Source of the DNA: Brasenia schreberi
Lineage: Eukaryota > Streptophyta > Magnoliopsida > Nymphaeales > Cabombaceae
Direction: 5' to 3'
DNA: 64,000 nucleotides
NCBI GenBank assembly: GCA_036023115.1
Contig: JAYKKT010000089.1
Coordinates: 6,581,501 to 6,645,500 of the forward strand
How positions within the stretch are numbered: the stretch's first letter is position 1; the number at the start of each line of letters is the position of its first letter. A program made the translations under genes and the position numbers. Shown here piece after piece: positions 1 through 12,640 of this stretch. A model generated the notes under the pieces. It was not told where the DNA came from. It made no database searches and saw only the letters and a program-made list of their open reading frames with translations.

Positions 1-227
1 TCAAACAGCTGAAAAAGAAAAAAGAAACCGTGCGCACTATCCAACCCGGTTTCGTCGTAGCTGCTCTCACCAAACCAGAAATAAATAAATAAATAAATCT
101 GAAAGTCTGTTTGTGTGTGCACGCTCCTGCATGTGCACCCCGAAATTGCCGGAGTCTTATGTCTCTATTTTTATATCGCTTTTTATTTTTTTAATCCAAA
201 GATATGGTATTGGAGATGTAGAAGTGA

Positions 228-746
228 GCATCGGTCAGTTGGGTTTAAAAATCAAACCGAACTGAATTATCCGAAAACCGAATAGAACTCAAATCTATGA
301 ACCGAACCCAAACTGATTTACCTATATAACCAAACTAAACCAAACAAAAAAATTTGGTTCAATATTATTTCAGTTACATAGGTAACCGAAAAAAGAACCC
401 AATTCATACTTCATAAATCCCAAATGTCACAAAAAGCAAAAAAAAAAAAAAAACTCAACAATACAAGAAAAAATTAATCAAACACCTTTACAGTGCAAAT
501 ACCTATACCTGGGCGGTCTTGCTGTTTGTGTATATCTTAAATATGATCAGCAAAACAAAACAAAAGTAACAATAAAGGAATCAAAGCACATCTAAAGGAT
601 CGAGAATGAATAAATCAACCACACGACGAAGAGTGTTCTAGTAAGATCGATTACAGCTTGTTAGAGTTGGATGGTAAGATTGGTGAAGAGCCGGACAACA
701 CAAGATCAGTTGAATTTTGGTGAAGAAACGGTTGCCAAAGACTCTT

Positions 747-817
<71 letters not shown>

Positions 818-1100
818 TAAAGAAACAGTCACTAAAGAGTCTAATTGGAGAGAGAGAAGTTTGGTCGATTTGTCGATGAGGGCATAGTCAGTCTTACGGG
901 AGGGAGTATTTATGTTATTCATGTTATAAATCAATATATCGGTTATTGGTTATTTTGATTTTGAAACTCTGGGAACTGAATCCGATCCAAATATCAAATT
1001 TCTGAAAAATACCAAACCGACTCTTCTTGTAACTGAACCCAATAAAAAATTTCGGTTTGGTCCAGTTTGATAATTCGGTTTCGACTGAGTTGGATGTATG
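228..1100. repeat. Degenerate element with AACCGAA-rich ends
   Basis: The left part (about 235-400) is full of AACCGAAC-like words and the right part (about 990-1090) carries their reverse complement (TTCGGTTTGG, ATTCGGTTTCG), so the block looks like a loose inverted-repeat element. Similar CCGAA-rich DNA recurs near 17730-18130, 27960-28110 and 54960-55180, which suggests a dispersed family. I see no transposase and no clear target-site duplication. Confidence 0.3.
754..813. repeat. (AG)n microsatellite
   Basis: About 30 uninterrupted AG units, read directly. Confidence 0.95.
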
Positions 1101-1508
1101 TGTACATGCAGAACAGTTGATGCAAGGTCAATCTCCATTTCAAGATTTTCTTAATGTTTTTCAACGTATCTGAGCTCAATCTTCAGCCACTGATGCCGTC
1201 ATTTGAAAATTGTGCGTCATAAGAACAAATTCGTGTTGATCTACGTCGGTTTGGGTTGGACACATCTGGCTAGTTTCGGGTCCAGCCCACTCACCTCTAA
1301 GTGAGATCTCCTAAAGCACAGAATACGTACTTCTTCGGCTTCTTGCCTTCATTTCATCTAAGAAATTCTGCATTTCAAGCACACTTTGAATCAGACTTGT
1401 GGACACTGAGTTCCGAGCAGCCAGTTGGTGGCGGATCTATTCATGGGCGAGGTGAGGCAGATGCCTTACTTGAAATTTGTTTTCAACAATACCAATTCAT
1501 CATACCCA

Positions 1509-1643
<135 letters not shown>

Positions 1644-1776
1644 TGGAAAATTGGATCCTACCCACATTGACACTTCTCAATCATGTTTACTTAGTACTTT
1701 TGGGTGATGTAAGTGTAATTTCAAAATTTATAAAAAGCATTAAAAAAGTATGAAAAGTATTTTTGTTACAGTAAAC

Positions 1777-1812
1777 AGTGGTGGACTCAACATTTTCTTG
1801 GGGTGAGACTCA
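1777..1812 (+). mobile_element. hAT-like terminal sequence (fragment)
   Basis: CAGTGGTGGACTCAAC followed by a GGGGTGAG stretch resembles the CAGTGGCGGA-type ends of plant hAT-derived elements. Related ends occur near 26265, 43826-44000 and 55193. No matching second end is visible for this copy. Confidence 0.25.
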
Positions 1813-3074
1813 CTTGTATGAGTTTCTTATTTACTCATTAATATTGTTATTTTAAAGTTATTATTTAAATTTTTTTCGCATACCTGATTAATTGATTTTA
1901 TAACATAATAGCGCTATTTAAAATGTTATGACACTATTGGTACTTTTAGAGTTTGATGATAATATCAATAGCTATTGCCTTAAGAGTTAACATCAACATG
2001 AAATGAAATAATAACAACTTTACCATCAAGTATAAAAATAATGGAGCTAACAATGCAGTTTTAACAATACACAGGAACCTAAAATGTTATATTATTTAAA
2101 AACAACTTGTTTAACTGTTTTTCAAATTAGTGACACTTAGCAGCTTTAACAAATTTCAAATTAATAACTATTAGCAGCTTTAAAAAATATCAAAGTAATG
2201 AAGATAAGCTAACAATGCACAGAAACCTTTTATTAGAAATACAAATATTCCTTCTCATTTCTCATTGAAGTGCATTTCTCTTAAAGGAAAAAAATTGAAA
2301 ATGTAACATTTAACAATTTGGATATTATATATTAAAATGAGAAAACTCAAGGTAGCCTTTCAAAACGGCCCAAACAGAACCAAGTCAATTGTTGCTGGAT
2401 ATATTTTCTTTGCAAGATCTTAATTTCATTTAGCTTTTTCCTATTTCCTTTCTTGTTTTAATAACAAGTCCTCGCCACTTTGGTATGATAGAAATGTTAC
2501 TGTGTGATTCATTGGAACTAAGTGCGGGAGCCTTTCGATTCCCAACAAAAGCACAAATATGATCTAACAATGAGAAGAAACTAGAATTTTACAATGACTG
2601 ACCTGAAAAAATAATAGATTTTAATGTGCCACGGCCCACAACTGAGTGTTTTACACTTAGATTCGCACATGTTAATTCACCAGACCAGCAATGAGATTCA
2701 AACTGCCAAACAAAGTTAACAAACTAGAGAGAGACAATAAATTTAGTCGATAACTACCAAAAGAAAAGAATAGCCGTGGTTTGATGGAGCATTACCCATG
2801 CACCATGTTGTTGACACGTGGTACACATTGTAGTCGGAGGTGAGAAGCTGTGTTGCATAAATCTCCTCAAACGTGTTTGTAAATCCTAATCCTTTTCAGG
2901 TTTGGATTTTAGATATCTTTATTGGATCCAGGTTTTATTTGTAAAGACTTATATCTCGTAAAGTATTTAAAATTTCCGATGGCTTAAATTCACGTATTTT
3001 CATGCTGCCACCTTTTGTTTTTTAAAGTTTTAGGTAAGGTGAACTTTATTTTTTTTTCGAAATTACAAAGCACG

Positions 3075-3077
<3 letters not shown>

Positions 3078-3158
<81 letters not shown>
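3078..3158. repeat. Compound (AT)n(GT)n microsatellite
   Basis: About 21 AT units followed by about 19 GT units, read directly. Confidence 0.95.
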
Positions 3159-3160
<2 letters not shown>

Positions 3161-3344
3161 CTTAAGTGTGCCTAAACTTAAAGGAATGAGTAGTAAACTT
3201 TAATACAGTAGTGGTACATGGCTGTTGTGAGCTCGTGTGGCAAGATATTTGGCGAAGTCCGATAAGAAATAAACCCTGACTCTTCACAGTTTCTTCTCTA
3301 ATTACACCCTTTGGCTTCCTTTTATTGATCCCAGATAGTCTTCA

Positions 3345-3530
3345 GAATCTGTCACGGGTATCTGAACTTAAAACACTCTTCCTTCTAAGCTTTCATTTTG
3401 AATGAGAATCTGTCACAGGTATGTGAACTTGAAACACTCTTCATTTGCAGCTTTCGTTTTGAATGAGAATCTGTCACAGACTCACAGGTATTTGAAGTTA
3501 AAACTCTTCATTTGAAGGCTTGAGAACTGC
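3345..3530. repeat. Three-copy tandem repeat, unit about 62 bp
   Basis: Three imperfect units are arranged head to tail. Each contains GAATCTGTCAC, then GGTATNTGAACTT, AAACACTCTTC and TTTTGAATGA. A fourth, isolated partial copy lies at about 5907-5960. No coding function is apparent. Confidence 0.8.
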
Positions 3531-4039
3531 ACAGGCACATTATATACTGTATGTCACTTTCGAATTCCAATCAGTAATCATGCTTTGTTGTCTTAAAATA
3601 CAAGAAAATCAACATAAAAATAAGATCTTTTGACTGTTCTTCATAGTGCAACACTAAATTACGTGGCAGATCTATTAGAGTGAGATGCCCAGCCCACCAA
3701 ATTTTTTCGATGGGTGCAACTGTGTACTGTAGTACATGAAGCTGCCTGTGAAACGAAACAATCGAATCTATCTCGGTCCAATAGGTTCCCCAACACAATG
3801 ATCTTGCTGCTCACGCATACACAATTCTTACCCAACATGTCCTCTTCTCGTCTCTTCTATCTTGTTCCACTATTCCAAGCTCCATTTTCACATTTTGAAT
3901 GTTGTCTATTGATAGTAATAAGGTTCACATCTTTAGTTGGTACATATTTGTAGACAATGTGTTCGTTGATGAGACTAAGAAAAGAGTTGAGAGCAAGATC
4001 AAAACTATAATAATAAACCTTAGAAACAAAGGAGTTTTA

Positions 4040-4142
4040 ACTCTCTTTTTATTTTTGTTACAAAGGGAGGTTGAAGCCTAACACACACGCATACACTCCT
4101 TGAGAATCGAACTCACCTCGTGAGCTAACTCTCTTAACTTTG
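4040..4142 (-). mobile_element. tRNA-like SINE, copy 1
   Basis: Read on the minus strand, it has an A-box-like TTAGCTCACGAGG, a B-box-like GAGTTCGATTCTC, a GTGTGTTAGGCTTC segment and a TTGTAACAAAAA tail. The same order of words is found at 18270-18392 (plus) and 19890-20000 (minus). It appears to be a pol III-type short interspersed element; the parent tRNA is not clear. Confidence 0.55.
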
Positions 4143-4713
4143 TAGAAGAAAGATATAATATGTGGAATGCATGTTCAATCTCTCAACTAGAATAAATGTT
4201 ACAAGGTTAAAATTGCTATGCATTGTACTACTCTCAACAAGGATTAAGTACTTAAAATAATGTTTTAACAAGATGGAAGAAATGTGGAGGACATGAAAGC
4301 ATAGAATTATCAGATTGTTAAAATAAAGAGGTGTATCCTATACTTTTCTTTGTAAGATGCTGCAAAAAATAAAAGGAAAAATTACCATGAGGCAGTTGCG
4401 AAGCTTTATAGTATAAACTTTGGCCTGCCATTTTTAACGTGTAGAGGATGTTCATAGTAAAAACAAAATATTGAGATTGATGTATAGCCATCCAGATGAA
4501 CCATATTGACAATAATGTTATTTGAGAAATAATTGGTGTGGCAGCAATTCAAGATAAAAGAAGAGCAATGCCTAAGTCCATTGTGATATTTGGAAAATTG
4601 GCCACCTGAAGCTCACATGAGAGAGAGGAGGCCTCTAAAGTGTACAAGAAAAAAACAATAAAAAATTATCCTTCTTTTGCAAATTAAATGCTAATATGAC
4701 TCTAACATCAAGT

Positions 4714-4860
4714 CACTACAGGAAAATGAGTCTATTTCGGCTGTTGGCAGAAACATTTCTAGCTGTTGTCAACAGTTGGATTCATCTATGACATGTTCGA
4801 CTGTTTCACAGCCGGAAAAAAACTCTTTAACAATCGGAATTAGTTGTTCTACTAAGTAAT
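4714..4860 (+). mobile_element. CACTA-type transposon terminus (single end)
   Basis: CACTACAGGAAAATGAG is a typical CACTA (En/Spm) terminal sequence. It is followed by subterminal repeats built on CTGTTG and CAACAG in both orientations (4740-4815), as expected for transposase-binding arrays. I could not find a matching opposite terminus, so this is probably a remnant. Confidence 0.5.
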
Positions 4861-5906
4861 TCAGTATGCAAATATTTCTGTCATCAAGTTTTACAGCATG
4901 CACATTGAATTGCATGTGCAAGACATATATGGGCATTAACTTATGCAAAACTTAGTTGTTCTCCATTTTGCATCTAGGGCAGTAACTTAGGCGTTGAGGG
5001 GACTTCTACTATCTTTCAAAAATGATGCAACACCTGACTCTCCAATGAAGATGCCTTCTTCCAGGCCGTAGCTGTTAACTGCTCTGGGTTTGATTGAGAA
5101 GGAGGTCTTGGCACCAACTTCTGGGCCTCTTGGACCAATTTACGCTCAACTTCTAATGCAAAAATGGCATGCACCTTATATTTAAGTTGATGAATGTTGC
5201 ACTGAGAAGACGGGCACAAGTTCAAACATGAAATCCATTAGTATACGTAATAAGAAATTGATCTGCATCCTAGCACATGATTTTGGATCCAAGTCGATTA
5301 AAAGAATCTGTATAGTCATGTATGGGCACAGAACCTAATTGGCATGCACCTTACTTAATTCCTCAACAAAAGTGCTACTGAACATGGATCTTTTTGTTTT
5401 CCAATTTTGACTAAAAAGAAGCAAAAAAACATTACAGCCCAACGTGGGTCCAAATGATACTTGGATCTGTTCAAACCTAGGATCAAGTTCGTCTGAATCA
5501 ATTTTAAGGGGAAATAATGTTCAAAAGATGCGTGAATTTCAATGAAAATTTATGAAGATCTTAGGCAAGAATTGCTTTCATTCTAAGAAAAGTATGAATT
5601 TCAAGTGCTGAAAAATGACGCAAAAGCCTGGCTTTCTGTGTTCTGCATGCAATAAATAAATAAAGCGCAAACTACATGGAAAGGTCGGAGCCCGGAGTAT
5701 TTCTATCGACAGGTCATCGTCATATTAGGTCTGATTCAGAAATCAGATGACTTTGATTTAATGTATCTGGAGGATCCCTTATATATGATTCATATACATG
5801 TACAATCTAACCTATTTCTTGATTTAATTGCAATTTCATGATTATCTTAGGAGCTGATGACATGGGTTAGTGGTTGAAGCAGCTTCCCATGCTAACCATC
5901 AAATGC

Positions 5907-5960
5907 CACGCACAAGCTTTCAATTTGAATGAGAATCTGTCACCGGTATATGAACCTACC
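5907..5960. repeat. Dispersed copy of the 3345-3530 repeat unit
   Basis: AAGCTTTCAATTTGAATGAG, then AATCTGTCACCGGTATATGA, matches the tandem unit found 2.5 kb upstream. It is a lone partial unit. Confidence 0.6.
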
Positions 5961-8900
5961 GCATTCCCTTATTTTAAATCGTCACAAGGAAGATCATACC
6001 AATGGTTAATGCATGGCAAGTTCACTAGCTGCAAATTAAAACGATTGATCCAATTCAACCTGATTTAAGCCCAGCAACTATAACAGCTAAATTTGTTCAA
6101 TTAGACTCTTCTAAACCCATTTTGGCTCCCTTGAAAATCTCCACTAAGATCCAGTTTTCATACCTGCCAAGATGAGGGCATGGAGATTATGATGGAGCTT
6201 GGAATCATAAAATATTGACAATTACTAAAATTTCCTATTTCTCTTCATTTCTTGTTCAGATACTACTTTCATTTCTCAGTCCTTTTCCTGTTTTTTCTTG
6301 ATTTAATGTGGCTATGTTATATGAATATGTAATATAAGATATGCCCTTGAAATTAGGACTATCTTGCTACTAGTACAATGAACAATTTAATTATGCTATT
6401 TGATCAGACAAAACATCAAATTAGGCAAGTTTCAGATTCTAAGCTTGTCAAGAGTGTCAAGCATTTAGGCGAATGAGAATGTGACTCGAAGACCCACTAC
6501 TAGTGAATTTTTGCTATGGATGTGTAATCAAGCTCCTACGTGAGAACACTTTAGCAACTTTATCGTGAGTGCTCAAAGAGAACCTTTTAATAAGTACTCA
6601 ATAAAAGTCATCCATTTTGAGCTATAAATGTGTTCCTAGGCGATACAGCTTTCTACTATCAATACAATCACTTTGCTTTTCTTAAAGTTATATATTGCCT
6701 TCGGTTTACTCTTTTTGCATTCCGTGAGACGACTAAGCATGGTCACGACTGCCAACCCCATTAAGTGATTTCAATGCTCAGAACTGGGTATTGTTTTGTA
6801 AAATCACAACTAGGTCACATGAAAACAATGTCAGCTGATAATGGGGCTAATTCTTGGCTTGTTTAAAACGCTCATATTGTTAAAATCCAATAATATCATA
6901 ATTCCATGCTCATCTCATTTCTTGGCCAAAATTCATCAATCCCACTGGGAAATACTTCGTTACTATTTCCTGGGTGAAAACATTAGAATTATCAATATCC
7001 AATGAGAGATCCATGATTAGAACATGGATCCAAACCGAACGAGGTGAATAATCCCTTGTTAAGTTCCGTTGCGCACTGGCATGCACCCCCTTTGGTGGGC
7101 TTCCACGCCACATTAGACCACTATTGACAATTCCAACCTATAGAGTTCTTGCCTAACAATACTCACACAACATAATGCAACGACTAGGAAGCAACTGGCT
7201 TGGGGCTATGAGGCAGGTAAAAGTTCAAAATGTTATTAAACTAGCTCTCCAAGTTCTTTGTTAGCTGAGCATAATATTTTCATGTTAAGTTCAATTGGTT
7301 GAACGAACTGAAAATGAGCAAGATCGGATGATCCCAGGACCCGATTCAAAAGTTTGCCTATTGAACTTCACATGCAATAGACAACTTCATTTTATGTCGA
7401 TAATGTTATAATCTCCAACCATTTAATTATTGGTTATGTCGATAATTTTATTAGACTTGAACTTCAACCATCAAAGGATTATGGTTTTCAAACGTTACAA
7501 AGTCACTGTTACACAACAATTTTTTATGAAGTTTACCATCCCGAACAATGTGCTTATGTGACACAGTTGACTTGTTAAACAGATGCTCGAATGCAAAACT
7601 TATTTATTTTGACCTGCTTTCATTTGAAGGGATCAAGTGAGGGCGATTTGCTTCCTTTATTTAGCTCAAAGAAGAATAAAAATGTTCAAAATTTGATAAA
7701 TGCAAGAATTAAATGAGATCTGCCATAAAGAATAAAGGCTCTCGAAAAAGTTGTCCAAAACAAAGCTTAAAAAATGAAGGGTGGATTTGGAGTACCTATT
7801 TTTTAAGGGACGGTCGATGGATGTCCTTTTCATTTTCTTTAATATTTTTTTAAAGAACCGAGACGTAAGCAACGCATATGCTACATTGTTGTCGCACTAA
7901 TCAGCAGTTTGAACGGAAACAAGCAAGAGGCCCATAGGTTCTGCTGGGGGCGTTCTTCGTGCCTCTATTTGCTCGACGAGGAAGCCCGCAGAAGAAGGTC
8001 CTAAAAAAGGACCTATCGAACGGTCTAAGTTCGATGGCAGTATCTCTATTGAGGAAGAGATGGTTTTCGTGTTCGTCCATTGATTGGTGGGAGAGTGTGA
8101 AGCCGGCCACCAAAGATCCCATTTTTGCCATCACGGAAGCATTCCTCGTCGATGACAACCCGCGAAAGATCAATCTGGGAGTGGTTTGACTGGGTTCCTT
8201 GATGACCAACAATTAATCCTTATCACCTATTGATCGTTTGCTCCAACTTTTCTTTGTTGGTGCTCTTCTTTCATCCAGGGAACGAATCGAGACAACGATG
8301 GAAAGCCAGTGATTCTCGAATGCGTGCGCAGAGCCGAGGCAAAAATCGCCGGATCCGAGTCTATGTTAGTTCTCCCTTTTACTCGATTGATCGTTCGTTT
8401 CATCAATGCTACAACTTTCATACTTCCTCTCTCAACAGCGACACTGGAAATATGAGTTTCGTTCATCATTGTTGGTTCTATATGTTTCCCCATCTATGGT
8501 GATGGATTATTTGGTCATCCTAAGTATCCTTGTTGCTTTATCTGTTCTGTCCTTCATGGTCATAAGTTAGTTGTTCTGAATCGTTGTGGCTGTAGTTGTT
8601 ATGACCTAGTTGCTGTAGCACAACCTTTTTGGAATCTGAGCTTTGGAAATAGTTGTTGGCTTTATCTGTTTTTCGTCTCATTGTCATGACTTAGTTTGTG
8701 CTGCCGTATTGTTCCAGTAGTGCTATATGTTTTCTCCTTATTGCTCTTGACTAATTGGTTCTCTAATTTTGTCGTTTAATTGATTTTTGCTGAAACTTTT
8801 GGGAGAGGAACATGGTAAGGTTGGTGTTGAATGATTTGATAGATGGGTTTATGGTGACGTAGGTTGTATCTCCCTATTGGGGGTGACTCGAAACTAGTTG

Positions 8901-10497
8901 AAGACACTGTAAAGCTGGCGTTTGGAGAGAACTCTGATGCAGTGAAGGAGTGCAGGGTGGCCGGAGTCCAAACCCTTTCAGGTACAGGGGCATGCCGCCT
9001 TTTTGCTGAGTTCCAGCAGCGGTTCCGGCCAGAATCTACAATGTACCTCCCGGTTCCAACATGGTCAAAGTGAGTATTGCCTTGACCATCATCTGCATTC
9101 TGTTTGGTTTGAGTACTCTTCCCCAATCTTATTCTCGTTTTCCTTTTCTATACATTCTTTTTGTTAATGCATTAAGTGTTAGAGGTTTATTTTGATTCGA
9201 TTACACAGCTTATCTTATGAACATCTAGAGTCATTTTAGATAAATTGTCCAATTTTTGCTTTCGTTATTTCTTGTTTCATTAAGAATCTATTATTTGAAT
9301 TCCATAGCCATCATAACATTTGGAGAGATGCACACGTTACACAGAGAACTTTCCACTATTATCATCCTGAATCTGAAGGATTAGACTTTCCAAAGCTTAT
9401 GGAAGATGTAAAGGTAATGGTGGGATCTCATGCATGCTCAATCATCAATTAAATTTTCATGCAATTCTTAATTGCTTCAAACTATTTTTCTTCTCTTTGA
9501 AAAAATTGTCCACTGACTAGAGTTTAATCCTTCATACTCATCTTACTCGCGTGCTTGCAGAATGCCCTGTCTTGTTCATTCTTCTTGTTCCATGCTTGTG
9601 CTCACAACCCAACTGGGATTGATCCATCAGAGGAGCAGTGGAAAAAAATTTCACAACTCTTCAAGGTGTTATCAGTGTACAACTGTACATGTTTGCCTTA
9701 CAAAACCTATTATGTTTATTTGCTAGTTCGAGGTGAAGTTCTAAAAGCTTGTTTGCTTACTAATTGCATGTGATCTCCTGAATGCTTATCAGGTAAAAAA
9801 TCATTTCCCCTTCTTTGATATGGCTTATCAAGGTTTTGCAAGTTGAGATCCTGAGAAAGATGCTCAAGGAGTTAGAATTTTCCTGGAAGATGGCCACAAA
9901 ATTGCATGTGCTCATTCCTATGCAAAGATCATGGGTATATATGGCCGGGGAGTGGGATGCTTAAGGTATCTGACGTGATAATGCATGTTTTTTTCTAGTG
10001 TCACATTGGCTGATTGTGTCTCCTCTGGTTTAAGTTAGTATTCTACTGTTGTCAACTCTGAAATTCAGACTCAGCTTCTTTGGAATTGTGACACGCTGGC
10101 TCTAGATTACACCATCTTATTATGTTCATATGCTATGTGGATACTCATGCATTAAAGTTAGTTGGAATTTTGAGGTGCACAACCAGAAATCGTTCAACTT
10201 CCGATTTTGTCAGATCTTGTATAGTTTGATTCTGTTCTGTGACTGTTAAAAGTTTGTCTTCTTATGCATATATCTTCTTAGCTCTGAAGCTTCAATGTTG
10301 CCTCTTTTCATCCATGATCTTCATGTAATCAACTCATCATATCACTGATTGAAATCATCTCTCTCTCTCACATCATGCAGGACAATTGGAAGTTTTGAAT
10401 TTCAGATTTTGACAAAATTTTGATATAAAAATGCATGATTTTCAATGTTAAGCAAGAACATACAAGCTTCGTGATGACTGATAAGTCATGTTTATAC

Positions 10498-10590
10498 AAT
10501 AACAACTAAGCCTTTTCCCATACTAGATGGGGTCCGCTATATAGATTCTTTGTTTCCACAGAGCCCTATCATAATTTGTAGAATCCATGG
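10498..10590 (-). mobile_element. RTE LINE 3' end remnant
   Basis: AACAACTAAGCCTTTTCCC followed by a TAGATGGGGTC block and TTCTTTGTTTCCACAG is the reverse complement of the conserved 3' end of plant RTE-type LINEs. The same words occur in the larger fragment at 11105-11700 and, in plus orientation, at 15755-15830. It lies in intron 6 of the aminotransferase pseudogene. Confidence 0.7.
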
Positions 10591-10847
10591 TAGATAAGTC
10601 CAACAAAGTTTTACGCTGGCTGTCAGAAGCCTAACACAGCCCTCCTCCTTTATCTGGGCTTGGGACCAGCCATGTAAGTGTGATCTCTTGCATGTTTATC
10701 AAAATGCAAAATCTTTTCTCTATGAACTGAATCCATCAAACCTAATTATGGACCCAGCTAGTGATCCATTTGACATAGTTCTACCCTTTTTGGAAAATCC
10801 ATTTACTTTTCGTGGTTCAGATGTGGAAACCACCGTGCACCCAACCA

Positions 10848-12640
10848 GTTGAGGGGTGGGCCCAGGTAAATGGAGAATGGTTTTTGGAGATCAAATTGAA
10901 TTAGAAGTGAAACAAAAACCCTAATCTCAAGGATGAGGTTGTCCAACTTGACGAGAATGAGACATGCCAAGTGGAGCACATTCTTGTTTCAGTATTTTCC
11001 TGAATCTGTCGTTCTCCATGTGTATTTAATCTGGAAATTACATGCAAGAAAATATGAGAAGCAAAAGAAAACTAAGATACGATAAAACATGAAATTGCAG
11101 GAAACCAAAACAACAACAACAACTAAGCCTTTTCCCATACTAGACGGGGTCGACTACAAGGATTCTTTGTTTCCATAGAGCCCTATCATGTGCCCTGTTA
11201 GCAGTTAACAACATAAGCTACATCATTCTTTATTGTTTCTTTCCAACACTTTTGTGGTCGTCCTCTACCTCTTTTAATACTTCCAAAATCTAGTTTTTCA
11301 TACCTTCCTACAGGCACTTCTTTTGATCTTCTTTCTATATGTCTAAACCATCTTAAACGATATTCTCTCATTTTATCCTCTATTGGTGCTACTCCCAATT
11401 TGTTTCTAGTAACCTCATTATGTATACAATCTTTCCTTGTATGACCACTCATCCATCTCAACATCTTCATTTCTGTCACAAAATCTTTTTTACATGTTGA
11501 TGATTAACTGCCCAACACCATAAAATATGGCAGGTCTAATTGTTGCTCTATAATATTTACCTTTTAACTTCAATGGTATCTTCTTGTCACAAAGAATACC
11601 TTATGGTCCTCTCCATTTTAACCAACTTGCATTAATTTTATGCGTAGCATCTCCGTCAATTCTTCCATAAGCAACCAAATAATCCAAAAATTCCAATGAT
11701 CTTGGTTTTACCTAGCACCAGCCATCCTAAATCCTGAAGCTCTAACCTATTTACAAGTTTGTGAAATGCACAAACTTACACAACCTATGAAATTCTAGTG
11801 CCTCTCCCCCCTCCTTTTCATTTAAAGAGTGGCCTTGTGCCCTAAGTTGGAGCCTAGGCCAAAACCGACTCAAATGCATGAAAACCACTTAGACTGCTTG
11901 GGATCCTGTTGTCAACCCAAGGATGACACATGGTAAGTTGAGGTTTCCTGAAGAAAACCAAATCTCTGAGGTTAAGCTCAAACAAGGAGATGATCAAAGC
12001 ATTGTTGGTCCAACCCTGTTGAGGTGGACCTAAATCAACAGGAGTTGTTATTGGAGATCAAATTGAAGTAGAAGTGAAACAAAAGGTTTAATCTTGAGGA
12101 TGAGCTTTGTCCAACTCAATGAGAATGAGGCAGGCTATTTGGATTACATTCAGGTTTCAATCTTTTCCTGGATCTGGCATTTTTAGTGTGTCTATTAAAG
12201 CCAGAAACCACATGCAAGAAATTATAAAATGCAAAAAAGAAAAGTTGGATACGAATAAAACAAGAAGTTGCAGGAAGTCAAAATTAAACAATGGTAAAGT
12301 AAATTAAAATAGCGGGAACAAAATGAAGATCTAGAAATTTCAACAATTGTGATTTCACTTAGCATCAGCCGTCCTAAATCCTGAAGCCCTTACTTATTTG
12401 GGATATGCTGAAAGTATAAATTCCTGTGCTACCCTTGAATCTCCTTTTCATTTGAGGAGTGGCCTTGTGCCCTAAGTAGAAGCCTAGGCCAAAATCTGGC
12501 TTAAGTGCATGAGAACCACTGGACTGCTGAGGAGACATTTGACAACCCAAGGTATGAACCGTGTAAGTTGAGGTATCTTATGAAGAAAACTAAATCTCTA
12601 AGGTTATGGTAAAACAAGAAAGAGACGGTCAAAGCATTGT
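10848..12640. repeat. Tandem duplication inside intron 6, split by a LINE
   Basis: Block A (10848-11105, with GAGATCAAATTGAATTAG, AAGTGAAACAAAA and TGCAGGAA) is repeated as A' at about 12008-12290. Block B (about 11705-12005, with CCTAAATCCTGAAGC, GAGTGGCCTTGTGCCC and TCAAAGCATTGTTGGT) is repeated as B' at about 12355-12645. The order is A, LINE, B, A', B', so the duplicated unit is about 560-580 bp and only the first copy carries the LINE. The copies are clearly diverged. Confidence 0.8.
11105..11700 (-). mobile_element. RTE-type non-LTR retrotransposon, 3' fragment
   Basis: The minus-strand open frame at 11198-11479 encodes MLRWMSGHTRKDCIHNEV, then GVAPIEDKMREYRLRWF and GRGRPQKCW, which is the characteristic end of the RTE-clade reverse transcriptase polyprotein. 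The 3' end is the ACAACAACAACAAC run at about 11109, which on the minus strand is the TTG-repeat tail of RTE elements. The copy is strongly 5'-truncated and lacks the endonuclease and the RT catalytic core. The unoccupied homologous site near 12290-12355 helps to set its limits. Confidence 0.85.
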
